A model generated the notes under the pieces. The model saw only the letters and a list, made by a program, of their open reading frames with translations. It did no database searches and was not told the origin of the DNA. Positions 10,991-23,810 of a DNA stretch of 64,000 nt are shown here, in pieces. Within the stretch, counting starts at the first letter, position 1, and each line of letters starts with the position of its first letter. This stretch comes from Streblospio benedicti (Eukaryota; Annelida; Polychaeta; Spionida; Spionidae): the NCBI GenBank assembly GCA_019095985.1, contig CM032666.1, positions 4,092,825 through 4,156,824 of the forward strand, written 5' to 3'. Made by a program: the position numbers and the translations under genes.

Positions 10991-13849
10991 AGGCAGTGTT
11001 GGGTGATGATATTGAATTGTAACTCTCTTTTATAGAGAAACTACATGTCCAGTGCTTTTGAGTTTAAGCCTCTCGAAATGATGCGAGATCTATCTTCATC
11101 TCTCAACCAACCACACCCGGTGGTTGGTTCTCTTCACAGAGAAAGAGGCCAGTTGAACGAAGACCCTAGAACAGACTATATATATACAGTGAAATCCCTA
11201 CCGTGACCCCACTGACCCGCCTTGGATGTGACTGCATCAGCAGGGACGGAGCGGCCAACACGCAGCTGTATTAGATACTGATAGCGCATACACATAGGAA
11301 TCAACAGGGTGTGGGGTCACTGGGTTGGATACGGAGTGGGGGTGGGGCTGGGTTCACACCTGCGTATGTGTATTTAGTAATACACCCCAATGCCATCCTC
11401 GTACATAATAACTGCACAGTTCATATGGGTGCACTTTAGATTACCAGCTAGTAATGGAGACAAAATGGATAGATGGATAGTATGAAAGCTCACCACCTTT
11501 CTTTTATCATTATACTATATGTATGCCTACTGTACCTGACCCCAGCATGGGTCAATTGGTTTTAATGGCAGCTGCTTTACATTGGAGCACCCCATGAACC
11601 TGCACACGGGAATCATTACCTTTTAAACTTTTTGCACTTCTTTTTATTGCCACTCTAGATAATAAACACATGGGTCTCACGGTAAATACCGATAAACCTA
11701 AAGTTGAGACCACCTCTTCAAAGAAACCCATTGTCAGTATTGAGATGACTTGAGACAATCAACCTTTTACTGTGAACGTCCGAATGAAGTCATTCAACTG
11801 TAAATCATAAACTGTATTTAAAACCAGCCAATGCACTGTGTAACATCACAGAACTATGAGGAGCAGCTCCCTTTGTTTTACTCTTGTGTTTGTAAAGAAA
11901 CAATTGGCATCCTGTGAGAGAGAAATACGACCAGTTTATGACGCCTCAAGAGTCTCCATAAATACACTCTCCAGGGCTCCTGCGGCGGATCTTTTTAATA
12001 TTCTTCTAACGCATGGCTTGAAATGAAAGTATGATGCTTTTGTAATCGACAACAAAGAATGCGCTAAGTTCATTTGATGCAGGCATTTAATGTTATTCGA
12101 TATTTCCTATAATATATCTCCGGTTGAGAGCCACAAAACGTTATGTTGCTGCTTGCTATTAATTTCGACCTGTAATGTTTAATCAATTGAGCCACTGCCG
12201 CATATAGCTGCTATTGGTGTACAGCTGTACGCCTGGTCACGTGGACTTAAAGCAGCAGCCACCTTCAAACAGTCAGCACACAAAGACATTGCACACCCGA
12301 GTTTCAAACTTATCTTGGGCGACACCTTAATCTTAGTATATATGGACACATCGGTAATGGGGACACCTCACTAATGTGGACAGCTCACTGATCTCTAATG
12401 GGGACAATTCGCTCTACCCCCATTCATGCCGAGATAGAAGTTTTACAGTACACGTGTTTTGGATTTCCATCCAATTTCCTATGAAATTAAACAGACATGG
12501 AACCATTTGAAGCAGAAGTGAATTGAATCGACACACACAAAAAAACGCAGAACCGTCGGGCCACTGCGACCGTAAAGATGTCTCCATGTAAATGTCCAAA
12601 TGTTCATCACTGGGACAAACCAGATTCAGCCTGATACCAATAGATTGCTGATTTGGGATTACACAAGTTTCTTTTTCTGATATGTTCAATAACAAACACT
12701 TACGTAACCTCAGTTTAAGCCTATAACCTGAAGCAATTATGTTGCATCGGTCCTGCAGCTAACGTGTGGTGCCACGTTGACGTAAACTGTAACTTTTATA
12801 TATGAATGTTGTGAGCGCCTCTGAACATGTAGCACAAACATTTAGTTCCTGGAAACATCATGAGCAACCAATATGCCGCATGTGTAAGGAGTTCAGCTGA
12901 ATCAAAGATAACGACATGCAACCAACGTTCAGTGAACATTGCACCGCAGAAATACTACTATTAAATGACAACAGTTTCGTCGTCAAATGCATAAAATTGT
13001 ATGTACAAATCTATGTTCATGTAGATACATACACACTGTGGGCGTGCTACCCACAAGAATGGCTCCTGGTGGATAATGGCTGCTGGTAAAGGTCATAGCA
13101 CATGGGCTGTGTGGGGATCGTCATTGCAGACAAAAATACACATCTAATGGGTTTTGTGGAAATACAGCATTTGCCTTGTAGCGGGTGGTTATTGTCCATC
13201 TGTTGGTAGCCTCGTGGAGTTAATGCATCGGTAAACACAGATGGGGACACGCTACAAGTCGACGGCATTGTGTTTGATGGATGAGTCTATATGCTAGCCT
13301 ATGGGTCATGTTGTGTCAGCGTTATAAATAAAAGCTAACCACAGCCCAAACTCTATAATTATACGAACAGGCAGGCCTGAGCACAAATGGTCTCATTGGA
13401 GAGAGAGCGAGAGAGCGAGGTGAATTATGGACTTCCACGGGGCTATCTACATTTTATGAATCATGGAGTAAAACGTTGTAATTAGAGAGGTTGTCTCTTT
13501 ATAGAGGGCGTCTGAGTTGGAGTTTATTGCATACCGCCAATTTTAATTGGTTTAATGGTGACTTGTTGACGGTGTACCAATATTCGTATCATTTGTTTGA
13601 TTTTCGGACAACCATAACACCCTCGCAAGCGGAGAACTATTCAAGGCCACATGGAACAAAGTTAATCAATCTACGACAGGCATAGGATGGAGCCGTGACT
13701 ATGCCTCGTCAAAGAAACACCTACACTTGAAACAACAATTCTTCACCACCAACGAATACACCTCAATCTTGAGTGCAAGACATTCGCTACATTTTCTCTA
13801 CCATGCAATTGCACTGAGTCAACACACAATGCGCAGTCTTACGGCAATC

Positions 13850-13925
13850 CCTGTGATTGGAACATAATGCCCCCCGTGTTCAGTCAATAACTGTGATTGG
13901 CACATAATGTCCCCCGTTTGGGTAA
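13850..13925 (+). repeat. Two-copy tandem duplication with CCAAT-type cores
   Basis: CTGTGATTGGAACATAATGC and CTGTGATTGGCACATAATGT, each followed by CCCCCGT, spaced 40 bp. Both hold an inverted CCAAT box (ATTGG), but no gene is recognised nearby. Confidence 0.6.
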
Positions 13926-15358
13926 AGCCGCTACAATCGGCAATATGAAATTGGCGATTTGCCAAGTGAAGTGCACACAGTTCCGTGCCTGGACGCCACA
14001 GTGGGCGGGTTAGGGACAAGAGACCACCGGAAATCTTGTCATGAGGGACACTTCATTGGTAGAGACTGCTGGGTACAGTGTGTATATCTGTTGATGATAT
14101 CTGTTGATTTTATAAGTGGCATCACTTCTGATGTGACACCTTATCAACTATTATCTTTAGGTCCCTCACGAAAAGGGCTACTCACATTTGTTGTCCTACT
14201 AGTAGTAATAGTATATTCTACTTTTGCAGTTTGGTTTGTTTGTCTTCAGATGTTATTAGCCAACACAATGAAATCACCCCGAATTCAATGAGCGCGTATG
14301 TGGTAACCAAAGCAAATTCTACCTATAGGTATCCTCATAAATAACGCAACAGTCCCCTGTGCCGCCGCCACACACTGCCACCCGTGGGAACCCGAGCGCC
14401 CCTATCTCATCGGCAGAATCACTTTGGCTGCAGCACTCCAGAGGTGAACGCCACGCAAATGTTGAGGTTAGCGGCGTTCTCAGCTTATCGCAGACGGCGG
14501 GGCATGTTTAGCACAGTTACAGCTGGAATTTCAATGCACATGTACAGCCAAAAACATTGCGAGTGTACATGCACACTGTATGCACCTGAGGGTAATCGAA
14601 TCAACGCTCCGTGTAACCGCGGTCACACTGGGTCTGCGATGTGTGAGCGATGCATGGTTACTGCAGGTTACTGGGTTTGCCAGCATCAATCAGACTATAC
14701 GTATATACACACTAGGTTCCGAAGCCACCGAACCAGCTCAAGAAGTTATGTTGTCAGTCAGCGTCGGTGTATCTCTCTCACACGGCACATACATGCCATG
14801 TCACTACGATCTGTTCAATATTGTGTGAAATCAGCTGTAAGCTGAGTTTTATGTTATTTTAACATATTCATTTCTCACAACATCGGTCGGTGATTGACTT
14901 TGATATGCCAGCCGAAGCCACATGGCGCGCACCATATTGATGACACTGACACAGTATTTTTTTCCCCGTCAAACCACTACAATACAACAATAAAAAAAAC
15001 TATATGGCCCTATGTACAATAGCGACCAGAATCAATGTTTTTTTCTAAGACATTTCAGCCATAAATTTGGTACAAATTGTTTTTTCAATATACACCGACC
15101 TGGCGCCATCCTAGTCACGTGCTCACAGCTCGCGCACGTGCTGTCCTCGTTACCGGAAAACGTGTGGTCATTTAATTGGTGATCAAATGTAAATGTCGGG
15201 TTTATGGTCTTCTTCCCCGAAGGATCAGACGACTCTACATCTACACCAGGTCATTGGCATCTTTGTCACACTATATCTTTCTCAACTCCCTGGGGAGCAT
15301 ACAACACATCTTTTGGCTACCGTAGCGCAGACATGCTAATCAACCACATAAGCGTTCA

Positions 15359-15515
15359 CTCGCCTGACCTGTACCTATTTACCCTCTAGGTACCATGGAA
15401 CTGTGTGCAACCTGTTAGAGGTAGGTTTTCTCAACACCCACCATCAGACCCGACCGGGAATCGAACCCACGACCTTCTGGTCACGAGTCCGACTGCCTAT
15501 CCACTCGGCCACAGA
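15359..15515 (-). mobile_element. tRNA-derived SINE
   Basis: Minus-strand sequence shows a tRNA-like head with A box TGGCCGAGTGGATAGGC and B box GGGTTCGATTCCC at tRNA spacing, followed by a non-tRNA body (GGTGGGTGTTGAG, TTGCACACAG, AGGTACAGGTCAG). The anticodon arm does not fold cleanly and the head runs into a body shared with the copy at 26409, so this is a SINE and not a tRNA gene. Confidence 0.75.
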
Positions 15516-17204
15516 AGCACAGTCTACAGTCTGGATTAACCTCGTTCTGGCGTCAAGATGACAGGCGCATGATAGTCCACAGTGGGCGTGGCAGGGAGAG
15601 GTCACAACAGCGCACGCCAGATCTGGTACGATGGTGTGGAGCGCAGGTTGGGGGCAGACTGGGCAGCCATGCCACACACTGAATTGAGAAATAAGTGTAT
15701 ACTGGTGATGTAGACACATAGCTATTCAGTCATCCTTTCTCACAAGTGAACGTAGATCTACTGCAATAAATTTACCTGCAAAACATAGATTGCAAAAAGC
15801 TATAGAATTGTGTAATGGCTTTGCTGTCTAACCCTATAGACACGAGACGCATGTCTAACCCCCGGCCCCGATGGTACACACACGCAAAAACTGCATGGTT
15901 ACACACTAAAACTCGCGTAAACGAGCGATTTGTACAGAGGCAAGTGGAAATCCATATAGGCCCGCATCCTGATAGACACATGTATTGTGGGATCCAGGTT
16001 AAGTGGATCACCCAACGGATGTATCCTTGTCATCACTAGACATCAGCGGCAGATCCAGATTATTTTTAGATGAAGGTTAGGTGGAGGTCTGCGACCTTTT
16101 GAAATGAAGATGTTCGGAGAAGTTAGAGGATGAAGCCAATGGATGCTCCGCTGAAGCCTCTCTGTTCTGGAGCGTAGCCAAATTATCTCTTGATGACGTT
16201 GCTAGAACAAAAAGATTTGTCTCCTAAGCTGATCCAGTGCTGGCGGCGCGCTCCCACACTTTCCCCGCCCGCAATATTTCATTTTCATGTTTTAGTAGGC
16301 CTTCCGTCAATCACAGGTATGGAATCCGTGAGATCCCTTCTGATTATGTGCCCCCTTTTAAAAACTGGATCTGCCATTACACTGCGGTGCTTGTCTGCTC
16401 GCAATGACGTCCGTGTTGTGATCCAGAGGCGGCGGTGCACAGAGTTGGATGATCCACTTAACCTGGATCTGCAGCCGCCATAATGCAGTAGACGGGCGGA
16501 TGTGAGCGGAGAATCCGTCATTAGGATTGATTTGTGCCGCGGCATGGATCGCTCCCATTCACTCACACAGCCAGCAAGGATGGATTGAAAGGAAAAGCGT
16601 TGACTATTGACATCTTCAGGCAAAAACTGTGTGATTAGGCATCCGTCTGTACTCTGTAGCGCCATACAAACAAGCAACTACATTGTAGACGCCATGTGAT
16701 TAGGACCGAATGAGAATTATTGTTTACAAGATGGTTGTGCACAAAAATGCAGCTTCTTTTGCGATTCTCTAACAGCATTGTCATATCTCTTTATATATAG
16801 CGGGTAGATGTTGTAACACTGAATATACATTGCGTGCACAGTAAAAAAAAGAGATTACCGTAGACCGAAGATGCTCTAACATGAAAATCGTCCAATGAGA
16901 CTCTGTCTCAACTCCGCCAACATAAAAAGCCAGCTAACGATTACAGCGTCATGGAGGACAGGTGAATAGGATTGTTCCAAATATTTGCATGTAGAATCCA
17001 CCAGCTGGGTGGCTAATGATTCCCTGAAAGTGGCTGCAAATACCGTCATATTTGTGTTGATAACAAACAGCCAGTGTAATGAACCGACCGGCATTTAGCA
17101 TTTAGTTTACACAGACATAAAACAGGGCCAAAAGACAGAGAGAAGAACATAAAAACAATGTGCCTATTGCAGAGAGAAGCGCCTTCGCCGAGTCTATTGC
17201 CTGG

Positions 17205-17505
17205 CTGCAGTGTCTCTAGTCCTTACAGAACGTCCAGGGTTGTAATTATTGACAGTATTCTATTGTTCGCGGGATGATTTTATGCTACAATCACTGACAA
17301 CCCCATGAATAGTCCAATAGTTAGCATTATAATAAACCCACACCTCCATAAATAGTCCAATAGGCATTAGCATTATGATAAAACCACACCTCCATAAATA
17401 TAGCAGGTTTCATTATTCTAACAAAGGCAGAACATTCTTCATCCGCCAACATTTCTATAATAACGTCGGTAGCCTGCTTTCTCTGGTTCTCTAAATCACT
17501 TAGTA
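17205..17505. repeat. 290-bp dispersed repeat, copy 1
   Basis: Shares ordered blocks with 22175-22465: CGTCCAGGGT(T)GTAATTATTG, CGGGATGATTTTATGCT, AATAGTCCAATAG, CTCCATAAATATAGCAGGTT, ATTCTTCATCC. Within this copy the CTCCATAAATAGTCCAATAG segment is itself duplicated. Family unknown. Confidence 0.8.
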
Positions 17506-18551
17506 TACTGCGTTTTAACTGATTTGTACATTAGGCAAAATCTTGACTCTCATAACTGACAATTAGAAATGAGGTAGATTGGGTTAGACTGTTTGGTCGA
17601 ACATACTATCATTAGCAATGCCGAGACACCACATGTACAATATTATGCATTTTTCATTTTTTTGTATGTGTGTGGGAGGGGGGGGGGGCATTACTAGAAA
17701 TACAGTATTCTGTATCAGGATCTCGTCTGGTTACAAGTACGGAATGCTTACTGACTGTTACTGAATTGTGAGGTGAGAGTTTTCAAATAACGAACTGGAT
17801 TGTCAAGTTGTTTTAGTTTCTACATGTACATGTACCTCTAAGTTCATGTAGTACAAATTGGATATGTATGTCTTGTCTAAACAGCAAAAACATTTTACTT
17901 CAACAAAGTGAAATTAGAGGAGATGTGTTTACAAACATTGATATTAATACTTTGCCTACATTAGCAGATATTTTCACTCTGGAGTGGGATATTTTGTTTT
18001 AGACAAGCAGCTCTGTGGTTTACTTCAGGCAACACACAGCAACATGGTTAAACAGATTAATATTCAAACAATACAAAAGATATGATAAGTACTCGAGTTT
18101 GACTTGACTTGATCTTCTATCACGAAAGACTTGTGTGAAATAACCGTTACTAATAATGAACGGGATAAACGTCTTGCTTAAATTATGAACAGTACTCAAT
18201 TTATTGGCTGTGCTAAAGTTATTTCATTCACCGAAACATGCATCTTCTAACAATTTACATCCCCTACGGTGTTAACCATACGTTTTATGTTTTAATGGAA
18301 CATAGATGACCAAACTACCAAAAAGAGTGTGGCTAAATATTTGTTGAGTGAATATAATAAAGGTTTTTGGTGCTGCCAATAACTTGAGCATTGCCAATAA
18401 CTCGTACTCTTCCTCCGGTTTCTCAATCACTCTAATTATAACAGCTGTAATTGTACTATTTATTGGAATTGAAGCTGGCATCATATTAATTTGTGTATAA
18501 ACTATCAATGAATATTTATTTTCTAATGAGTTGTAAGAAATGAATGAAATT

Positions 18552-18585
18552 AAATCTCCCCGGACGAAGTCCGAAGGGGGATTTT
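18552..18585. other. Two-tier GC hairpin
   Basis: AAATCTCCCC pairs with GGGGGATTT; inside, GGAC pairs with GTCC around a GAA loop, with a second GAA as a bulge. It stands out sharply from AT-rich surroundings and ends in a T6 run. Function unknown; it could be the end of a transposon or a structured RNA. Confidence 0.6.
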
Positions 18586-19047
18586 TTCATTTGTGTGAGT
18601 AAAATAGTAATTGTTTTGTATTAAACAGAAAGGAATTATCAAGTTATCAATGTTTTATTTGTAATACATTCAAATAACAAATTGAATCTTTCACAGCAAG
18701 CTGCAGCTTTTTGCTCTATTGAATAATCGATTTTGATTTTAACTTTGTGATTTAACAGAAAACTTGTGCCATCTTCTAAGATTCCACGAATATATACCGG
18801 TATATTTAGTCATGAAATGTTTATTTATATGTAATATATTTTTGTTCAATTGTACAAAGCATGGACTGTGTTGTACAATTCTTGTATTTTAAATTTTAAA
18901 AATAAACGTACTAAAATGTAAAAATTAAAAAAAAATGAGAAAGACATACAATTTTAACATAGGCTGTAAATATCAATATACTACAGGAAAATACATAAAA
19001 AATACGTCCAAAATAAAAATTATTATACGGGATGGGGGTCCACTGCT

Positions 19048-19365
19048 CTAGTTGCTTTCATTTCTGTTCCTCACAGAACCACCACCAGCCGCCACGACGT
19101 AGGCTTCATCCACTTCGTCCTGGGCGTGTGCTTCTTGCTCTAGACCGACCCGCTCACCGGTTGCCCGGCGTCTGAGGAACTTACGTGCCCTCCGGACAAC
19201 GATGAGGAGGCCGGTCAGTAAAAGACCGATGAAGGCCGAAAGCAGAAAACTTGATACGATCCCGCCTAGCGCGGCCTGGCGCACTGTCTGCTCTTGGGAA
19301 TCTGTCTTGGTGATATTTTCCTCGCCGGAAGTTGTCACGACTGGGGTGTCAATGGTTACCTTCAA
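19048..19365 (-). CDS. Terminal exon of a single-pass membrane protein (unknown)
   Basis: Minus-strand frame with a Thr/Ser/Glu-rich extracellular stretch, one hydrophobic segment (GGIVSSFLLSAFIGLLLTGLL), a basic stop-transfer cluster (RRARKFLRRR) and an acidic cytoplasmic tail ending NRNESN then TAG. A probable acceptor (tttttgaag) lies near 19351 after a T-rich tract, so the Met at 19365 is probably not the start. A minus-strand AATAAA at 18820-18825 lies about 220 nt beyond the stop. Type I topology is inferred. I do not recognise the family, and upstream exons were not found. Confidence 0.5.
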   Translation of the reverse strand: MKVTIDTPVVTTSGEENITKTDSQEQTVRQAALGGIVSSFLLSAFIGLLLTGLLIVVRRARKFLRRRATGERVGLEQEAHAQDEVDEAYVVAAGGGSVRNRNESN

Positions 19366-19737
19366 AAACAGTAGTTTGGTCGTTAGTTCTCAGTCCATGG
19401 AATCTTATGTCATGGTATTGAGAAATATTTATTATTGGATTGTGTATTTAAGTCCAGTGATAGGATAGCCTTTATTGATTTATGTTTTGGCTTATATTGA
19501 AAAGGAGTGCCAGTGAGAATGTTTTACAGATGGACGAAACAGGTTGAAGAGACATATGAACCCGATTGTGTCTCATACTTGGAAAACAACACTTTGTATG
19601 AATTTTAATGGGGCATCTCATTGACTATTTTGATTTTAAGATGATACCTTTATGCCATTTATAATTTATTTGTTGATTTATATAGATTTCTCAAGCTATT
19701 GTATGAGGCTCTTCTAAGTGTTCATTAAAGCCCGGCT

Positions 19738-20263
19738 TCAAATGTGGAGTGATTTGGTTGGTTCGGCAGGAATGGAGCCACTTTTGGTCGGTTCTGGAGC
19801 TGACTTGACTTTTTTTGGCTTGTGTGCGTCCCATCGCCAAACTTTTTCGGGGCTGTCTGGGGGCTTTTCTCTAGCATTTGGCAACATCCTAAGGTCTCTT
19901 TCCTTAACTTTCATTCTGCTGCTTTGAGAAGATGTGGTGGACAAATGAAACCAGGTGCCACCGCTACCATTACAATTTGAAGCAATGGAAGCATGAAACG
20001 GAAGCATCTTTTCAACAGCACGATGCTCCAATACAAATGAAAACCTGGGCGAAATGACATTTCTGCCGGATTCTGGCCCCAAAGGGGTGTTTCACTTCTC
20101 TGGAGAAGTGATTTTTGACTTTTTTCGGCCTGTGGGCTCCCGTTATAAGATTATTGAGATGTTGATCTGGATCAACGTTTTGGTTTTCTGTTTCGTCTGG
20201 AGGACTAACTTGTTCATCGTTATATCTCTCTGCTAACGGTGGGTTTGCTGACAATTTCCACAA
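19738..20263 (-). CDS. Possible coding remnant with duplicated KPKKVK motif
   Basis: Two overlapping minus-strand frames (20263-20012 and 20082-19738) each carry AHxPKKVK, followed by HPFGARI in one and SAPEPTKSGSIPAEPTKS in the other; the flanking DNA repeats GACTTTTTT(T/C)GGC(T/C)TGTG. It may be an exon of the same gene as 19048-19365, or a tandem duplication in non-coding DNA. No known domain is visible. Confidence 0.2.
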
Positions 20264-21189
20264 AAATGTTCCCTGTTTTATGGTGTACTAGTTCTGAATG
20301 GTCCCATTATTGCCTTGTCCTCCAGTCCATCATAGAAAGGTGACATGGGGGGTCATTGTTCATTGTGTCTTTGAAGGGTTTAACCTCAAAGACGTATTTA
20401 AAATAAGCGACGACTAATTGTAACAATGACAGCCGTTGCACTTAATCGTGTTGTAGCTCAACAACAAACACAGAAGGAGGAGAGAAGAGAGAGAGAACAA
20501 AAGAGACTGTAGAAGATGAAGATGATGAAGAATGTTCGGGTAACGCTCAAAGAGACGACCACAACACAGACTAGATTTGGATAGTGCCCCTAGGTCCGTC
20601 ATGCTGCTATTTTGAAGAGAAACACGTGTAAGACCAAAGCTGATGGTATTTCACGGTTTAATGACCACAAAAGCCGCTATTTCTGGCAGCCGATGATGAC
20701 ACCTGCTTCGTCTGTCTCGGCTCTTTCCCGTCTCTGACGGCTTTGACTATGACAAGCTTCCTCTTTTCAGTTACAAAATATTGACATAAATCCGCCGATC
20801 TACCCCGAAATGACAGATCGGGCGTGTTTTGGATGATCCGAGCTAGGATCGGCCATGTGAAATGGTGCCTAAGCATCTGGTTTTAAATCAGTGAAAGTAT
20901 TTATATGTCACTGAAACTGTTTCGTACAGCTTTAAATCTTTACAAAAGTCACTGTCAAAAGCATTATCTTTAATATACATACTTTGTTGGACACAGTGTC
21001 AAGCATACCAAAATGCAAGAACCGCGAAAAATTATCGGGGTGCGCTAATTATTAATATTAGATATTTGTTTTTTGGTTGAAAGTTGCTTTTTGTAAGGGC
21101 ACTGTGCGCTTAAAAAGACGAATACGGTAATGATATTAGCCTCGATCAACCAGGCCAATTATTGCATACATGATAATGGTAGAACAGTA

Positions 21190-21265
21190 GACCAACCTCC
21201 AACAGGGAATCATAACGTCCTCTTTCAGCGAGACGGACGGATTGCTAGGAGCCTCGATTTGGAGG
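21190..21265 (+). repeat. Body fragment of the same SINE family
   Basis: Shares 34 identical bases with 10897-10930 (core CGTCCTCTTTCAGCGAGACG). Here it is bounded by CAACCTCCAA and TTTGGAGGTTG, inverse to each other; the tRNA-like head is absent. Confidence 0.5.
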
Positions 21266-22174
21266 TTGCAGTATAGACAAACAACATCATAGAACATCAA
21301 TCGCATACATAATTCTGCTATCTATACACACGGCGTTGTTTCAAATACTAGATCTACGACAATCACGCCATACGACCATGTCGATGTCAAAATCTCGAAG
21401 ACAAGATATTGTCATTATTTGAACTGACTGGGTGAACGACTTGTTTTCACATTAACGTAGATGTGGATAATTAATAGTGTGATGAAATGAACATGTTTAA
21501 AACACAGCCAGACTGTGTGTGTGGCCGACTTGTGAGATTTGTAGGCCTTGTCTACTTACAATAATATGTATTTGTAGAGGCCATGAGCCCACGTGTTGTT
21601 TGTTTGCGCAATGAGAGTTATGCATTGAGATCCACGAACTGCCCACGGTAGCATTGCTACTGGAGTAGGTCCTTTGTCCTAAAATGATGTGTAGTTATCA
21701 TACATCAATTCTACTCAATTCTAGATATGTAGATAGTTGATTTGGAAGTTGCCCAGTTGAAAGTGGGTTGTTCACTTTTGAGTAAAATCATGAAAGTTTC
21801 CATGCATGATGGTATACAGGATGGTCTGAGTAGCATTTTCAAATGCTGACAGTGGTCATTACGGGGTAAAAAAGTAGGTCAACGTCCATTTTTTTGATAA
21901 TAAGACAACTGACAAAATCATTTATATATCTTATGTTGCAAGTAATATGACGGTGTACACAAACAAGTTATTTTTAGTATATTTCAATTTCGTTCAATTT
22001 GGTTCATACATTGCTTGTGAGTGCGTCTATATTGCATGAAGCAAACTAGATTGTAATGCAAATATTAGCCAAAATGGTGACAATATATGACGTTTTGATG
22101 AACCTCATTTCTTTACCCTGCAAGAAACACAAGGTGTCATCGGATTGTGACCAAGGCGAAAGTCTATTTCCCGA

Positions 22175-22465
22175 CTGCCGTGTCTCTAGACCATACAAAA
22201 CGTCCAGGGTGTAATTATTGACAGAAGCTTCCATTGTTGACGGGATGATTTTATGCTCCAATCAGTGACATGTATCCCATAAATAGTCCAATAGCTAGCA
22301 TTATAATAAAACCAAGCCTCCATAAATATAGCAGGTTTCATTATTCTAATGATACGGTGCAAGTTCATAATGACAGAGCACAAAGGCAGAGCATTCTTCA
22401 TCCCACCAACATTTTTGTAAGAACATGAGTAGCGCGTTTTCTATCGTGTTCTAAATCACCTATGC
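22175..22465. repeat. 290-bp dispersed repeat, copy 2
   Basis: Same orientation as 17205-17505, about 5 kb downstream. It has a 25-bp insertion (ATACGGTGCAAGTTCATAAT region) relative to copy 1 and lacks its internal duplication. No inverted termini or poly-A tail are obvious. Confidence 0.8.
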
Positions 22466-23570
22466 GGTGTTATACAGTAAACAAAAGTCTAACACTCATA
22501 ACTGACAATAATATTATTCAAATTTGCGTATATAGGCGGCAAATAGCAAAGGGCTTCCTGGCTTTTGTTGCTTTTCTGGTTTGCTGTTTTACAGTTGTCA
22601 TAAGGAAAGTAGTTTCTTCGGAGGTAACAGCAAACTACAGCACATCGTGATATGTTACCGACCAATACCCTGGTGCAATCGTGCTTGTCAGAAACGCTTA
22701 GACAGCACTCAGGGGTCTGGTTGATCAGGACTAACTTAACAAATTGTCTCAAACTCAAATACCAGACGTTATAAGCGAAAGCAATGTAAATGTGGGCGAG
22801 GAATAGCAGTTTAGATAGCTTGCCATCCAAAAAAGTATTAGAGCATGAAATTAGGATGAAAATTATTAGTTTGTAATGGTTGTTAAACCTATTCTCTGCA
22901 AGTTAGGTGCACCTCGATTTGCACATGCAGTCTCTAATTAGGAATAAATTCAACAGTGGATTTCTAAGAGGAAATTGTTTCTGGAAGTGTTTAAATCTTA
23001 ACAACATTACATGATGTAACCAGTGGCCTACAATTGTCAACGATTGGTGATATCACAGTGATTTTGTATGTACAGGATTTACAAAAACAAGAAAACACAC
23101 TCACACAAATAGTAATGGTAATTATCAATTGCAATTTCAAGGATTTAATAAAAAAGAAACAAGCTGGCTTTCTGATGGATTATGCATCACCTCTTTGCAG
23201 GTTGCCCAGTTTCATGGTTAAACAATTTGCCTCTAATTTGTTAGCAACATTAGCAGCCGTGGACAGTGACAAACGAGCCAGTGACCTTTCCGTGTCGAGG
23301 AAAGTCATTGAATGTTACCTTCTGATAATGCTCTATTAATTGCGTTCCTGACTCGGCGACCTTTCCCCATTACAGAAAACAACACTTATCAGGTACAGGG
23401 CTAAGCTAGGGTCAGACAGTCCCGACATATCACACACACAGAGTCTGGGCTCATAAAGTCTTGAAAATGCAAGCCAAAACAGTCGTGGTAGTTTCGCCAC
23501 CACGGATGTGTTTTTAAAACTTATAATCATCTTCTCATCCATGTATCCTCGTTACACATTAATTAAGGGA

Positions 23571-23810
23571 TGAACATTAGTGATTGTGAGACTGTGGCTT
23601 CAGTTGAACATTCGTGACGGTGAGACTGTGGCTTTAAATGGACATTCGGGACTATGCACTCTATGTAATATCAGTTCCTGGTCTGGCCGGAACTCAAAAG
23701 CAAGTTTTGAGCAATATATTGAGCCCTTGATATTCAGGGTGGGACTATGAGACTGTGGCGTTATATGAATATTCGGGACTGTGAGACTGGGGCTGTATAG
23801 GTGAAGAAGG
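23571..23810 (+). repeat. Interrupted ~35-bp minisatellite
   Basis: Units GAACATT(C/A)GTGA..GTGAGACTGTGGCTT occur at 23571, 23607, 23641 (truncated), about 23740 and 23777. The 23655-23735 stretch is unrelated sequence. Similar single motifs are at 29545 and 33229. Confidence 0.65.

Larger units (their letters stand above)
9930..15358. other. No recognisable gene
   Basis: Apart from the MITE at 10405, the SINE at 10845 and a small tandem repeat at 13850, I see nothing with gene structure. The 153-codon frame at 14384-14845 is the longest here, without a domain or splice support. Decayed GGGGACACCT-type repeats are at 12345-12415. Confidence 0.55.
15516..19047. other. No recognisable gene except 3' flank of the 19-kb exon
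   Basis: Contains the repeat at 17205, the hairpin at 18552, and a probable minus-strand 3' UTR (about 18800-19047). The antisense 130-codon frame at 16285-16677 shows no domain. Confidence 0.5.

Noticed and set aside
14384-14845. 153-codon plus-strand frame
   Set aside because: Longest orphan frame on the left side, Cys- and His-rich without ordered motif spacing; no homologous family recognised.
15440-15515. Minus-strand tRNA gene
   Set aside because: A and B boxes are good, but the anticodon and acceptor stems do not pair and the sequence runs into a SINE body shared with 26409-26525.
8330-16470. Dispersed GGATCCG/CATCTGGATC motif as one transposon family
   Set aside because: The short motif recurs at 8330, 9075, 9145, 10637, 15990 and 16440, but flanks do not align into a unit by eye.
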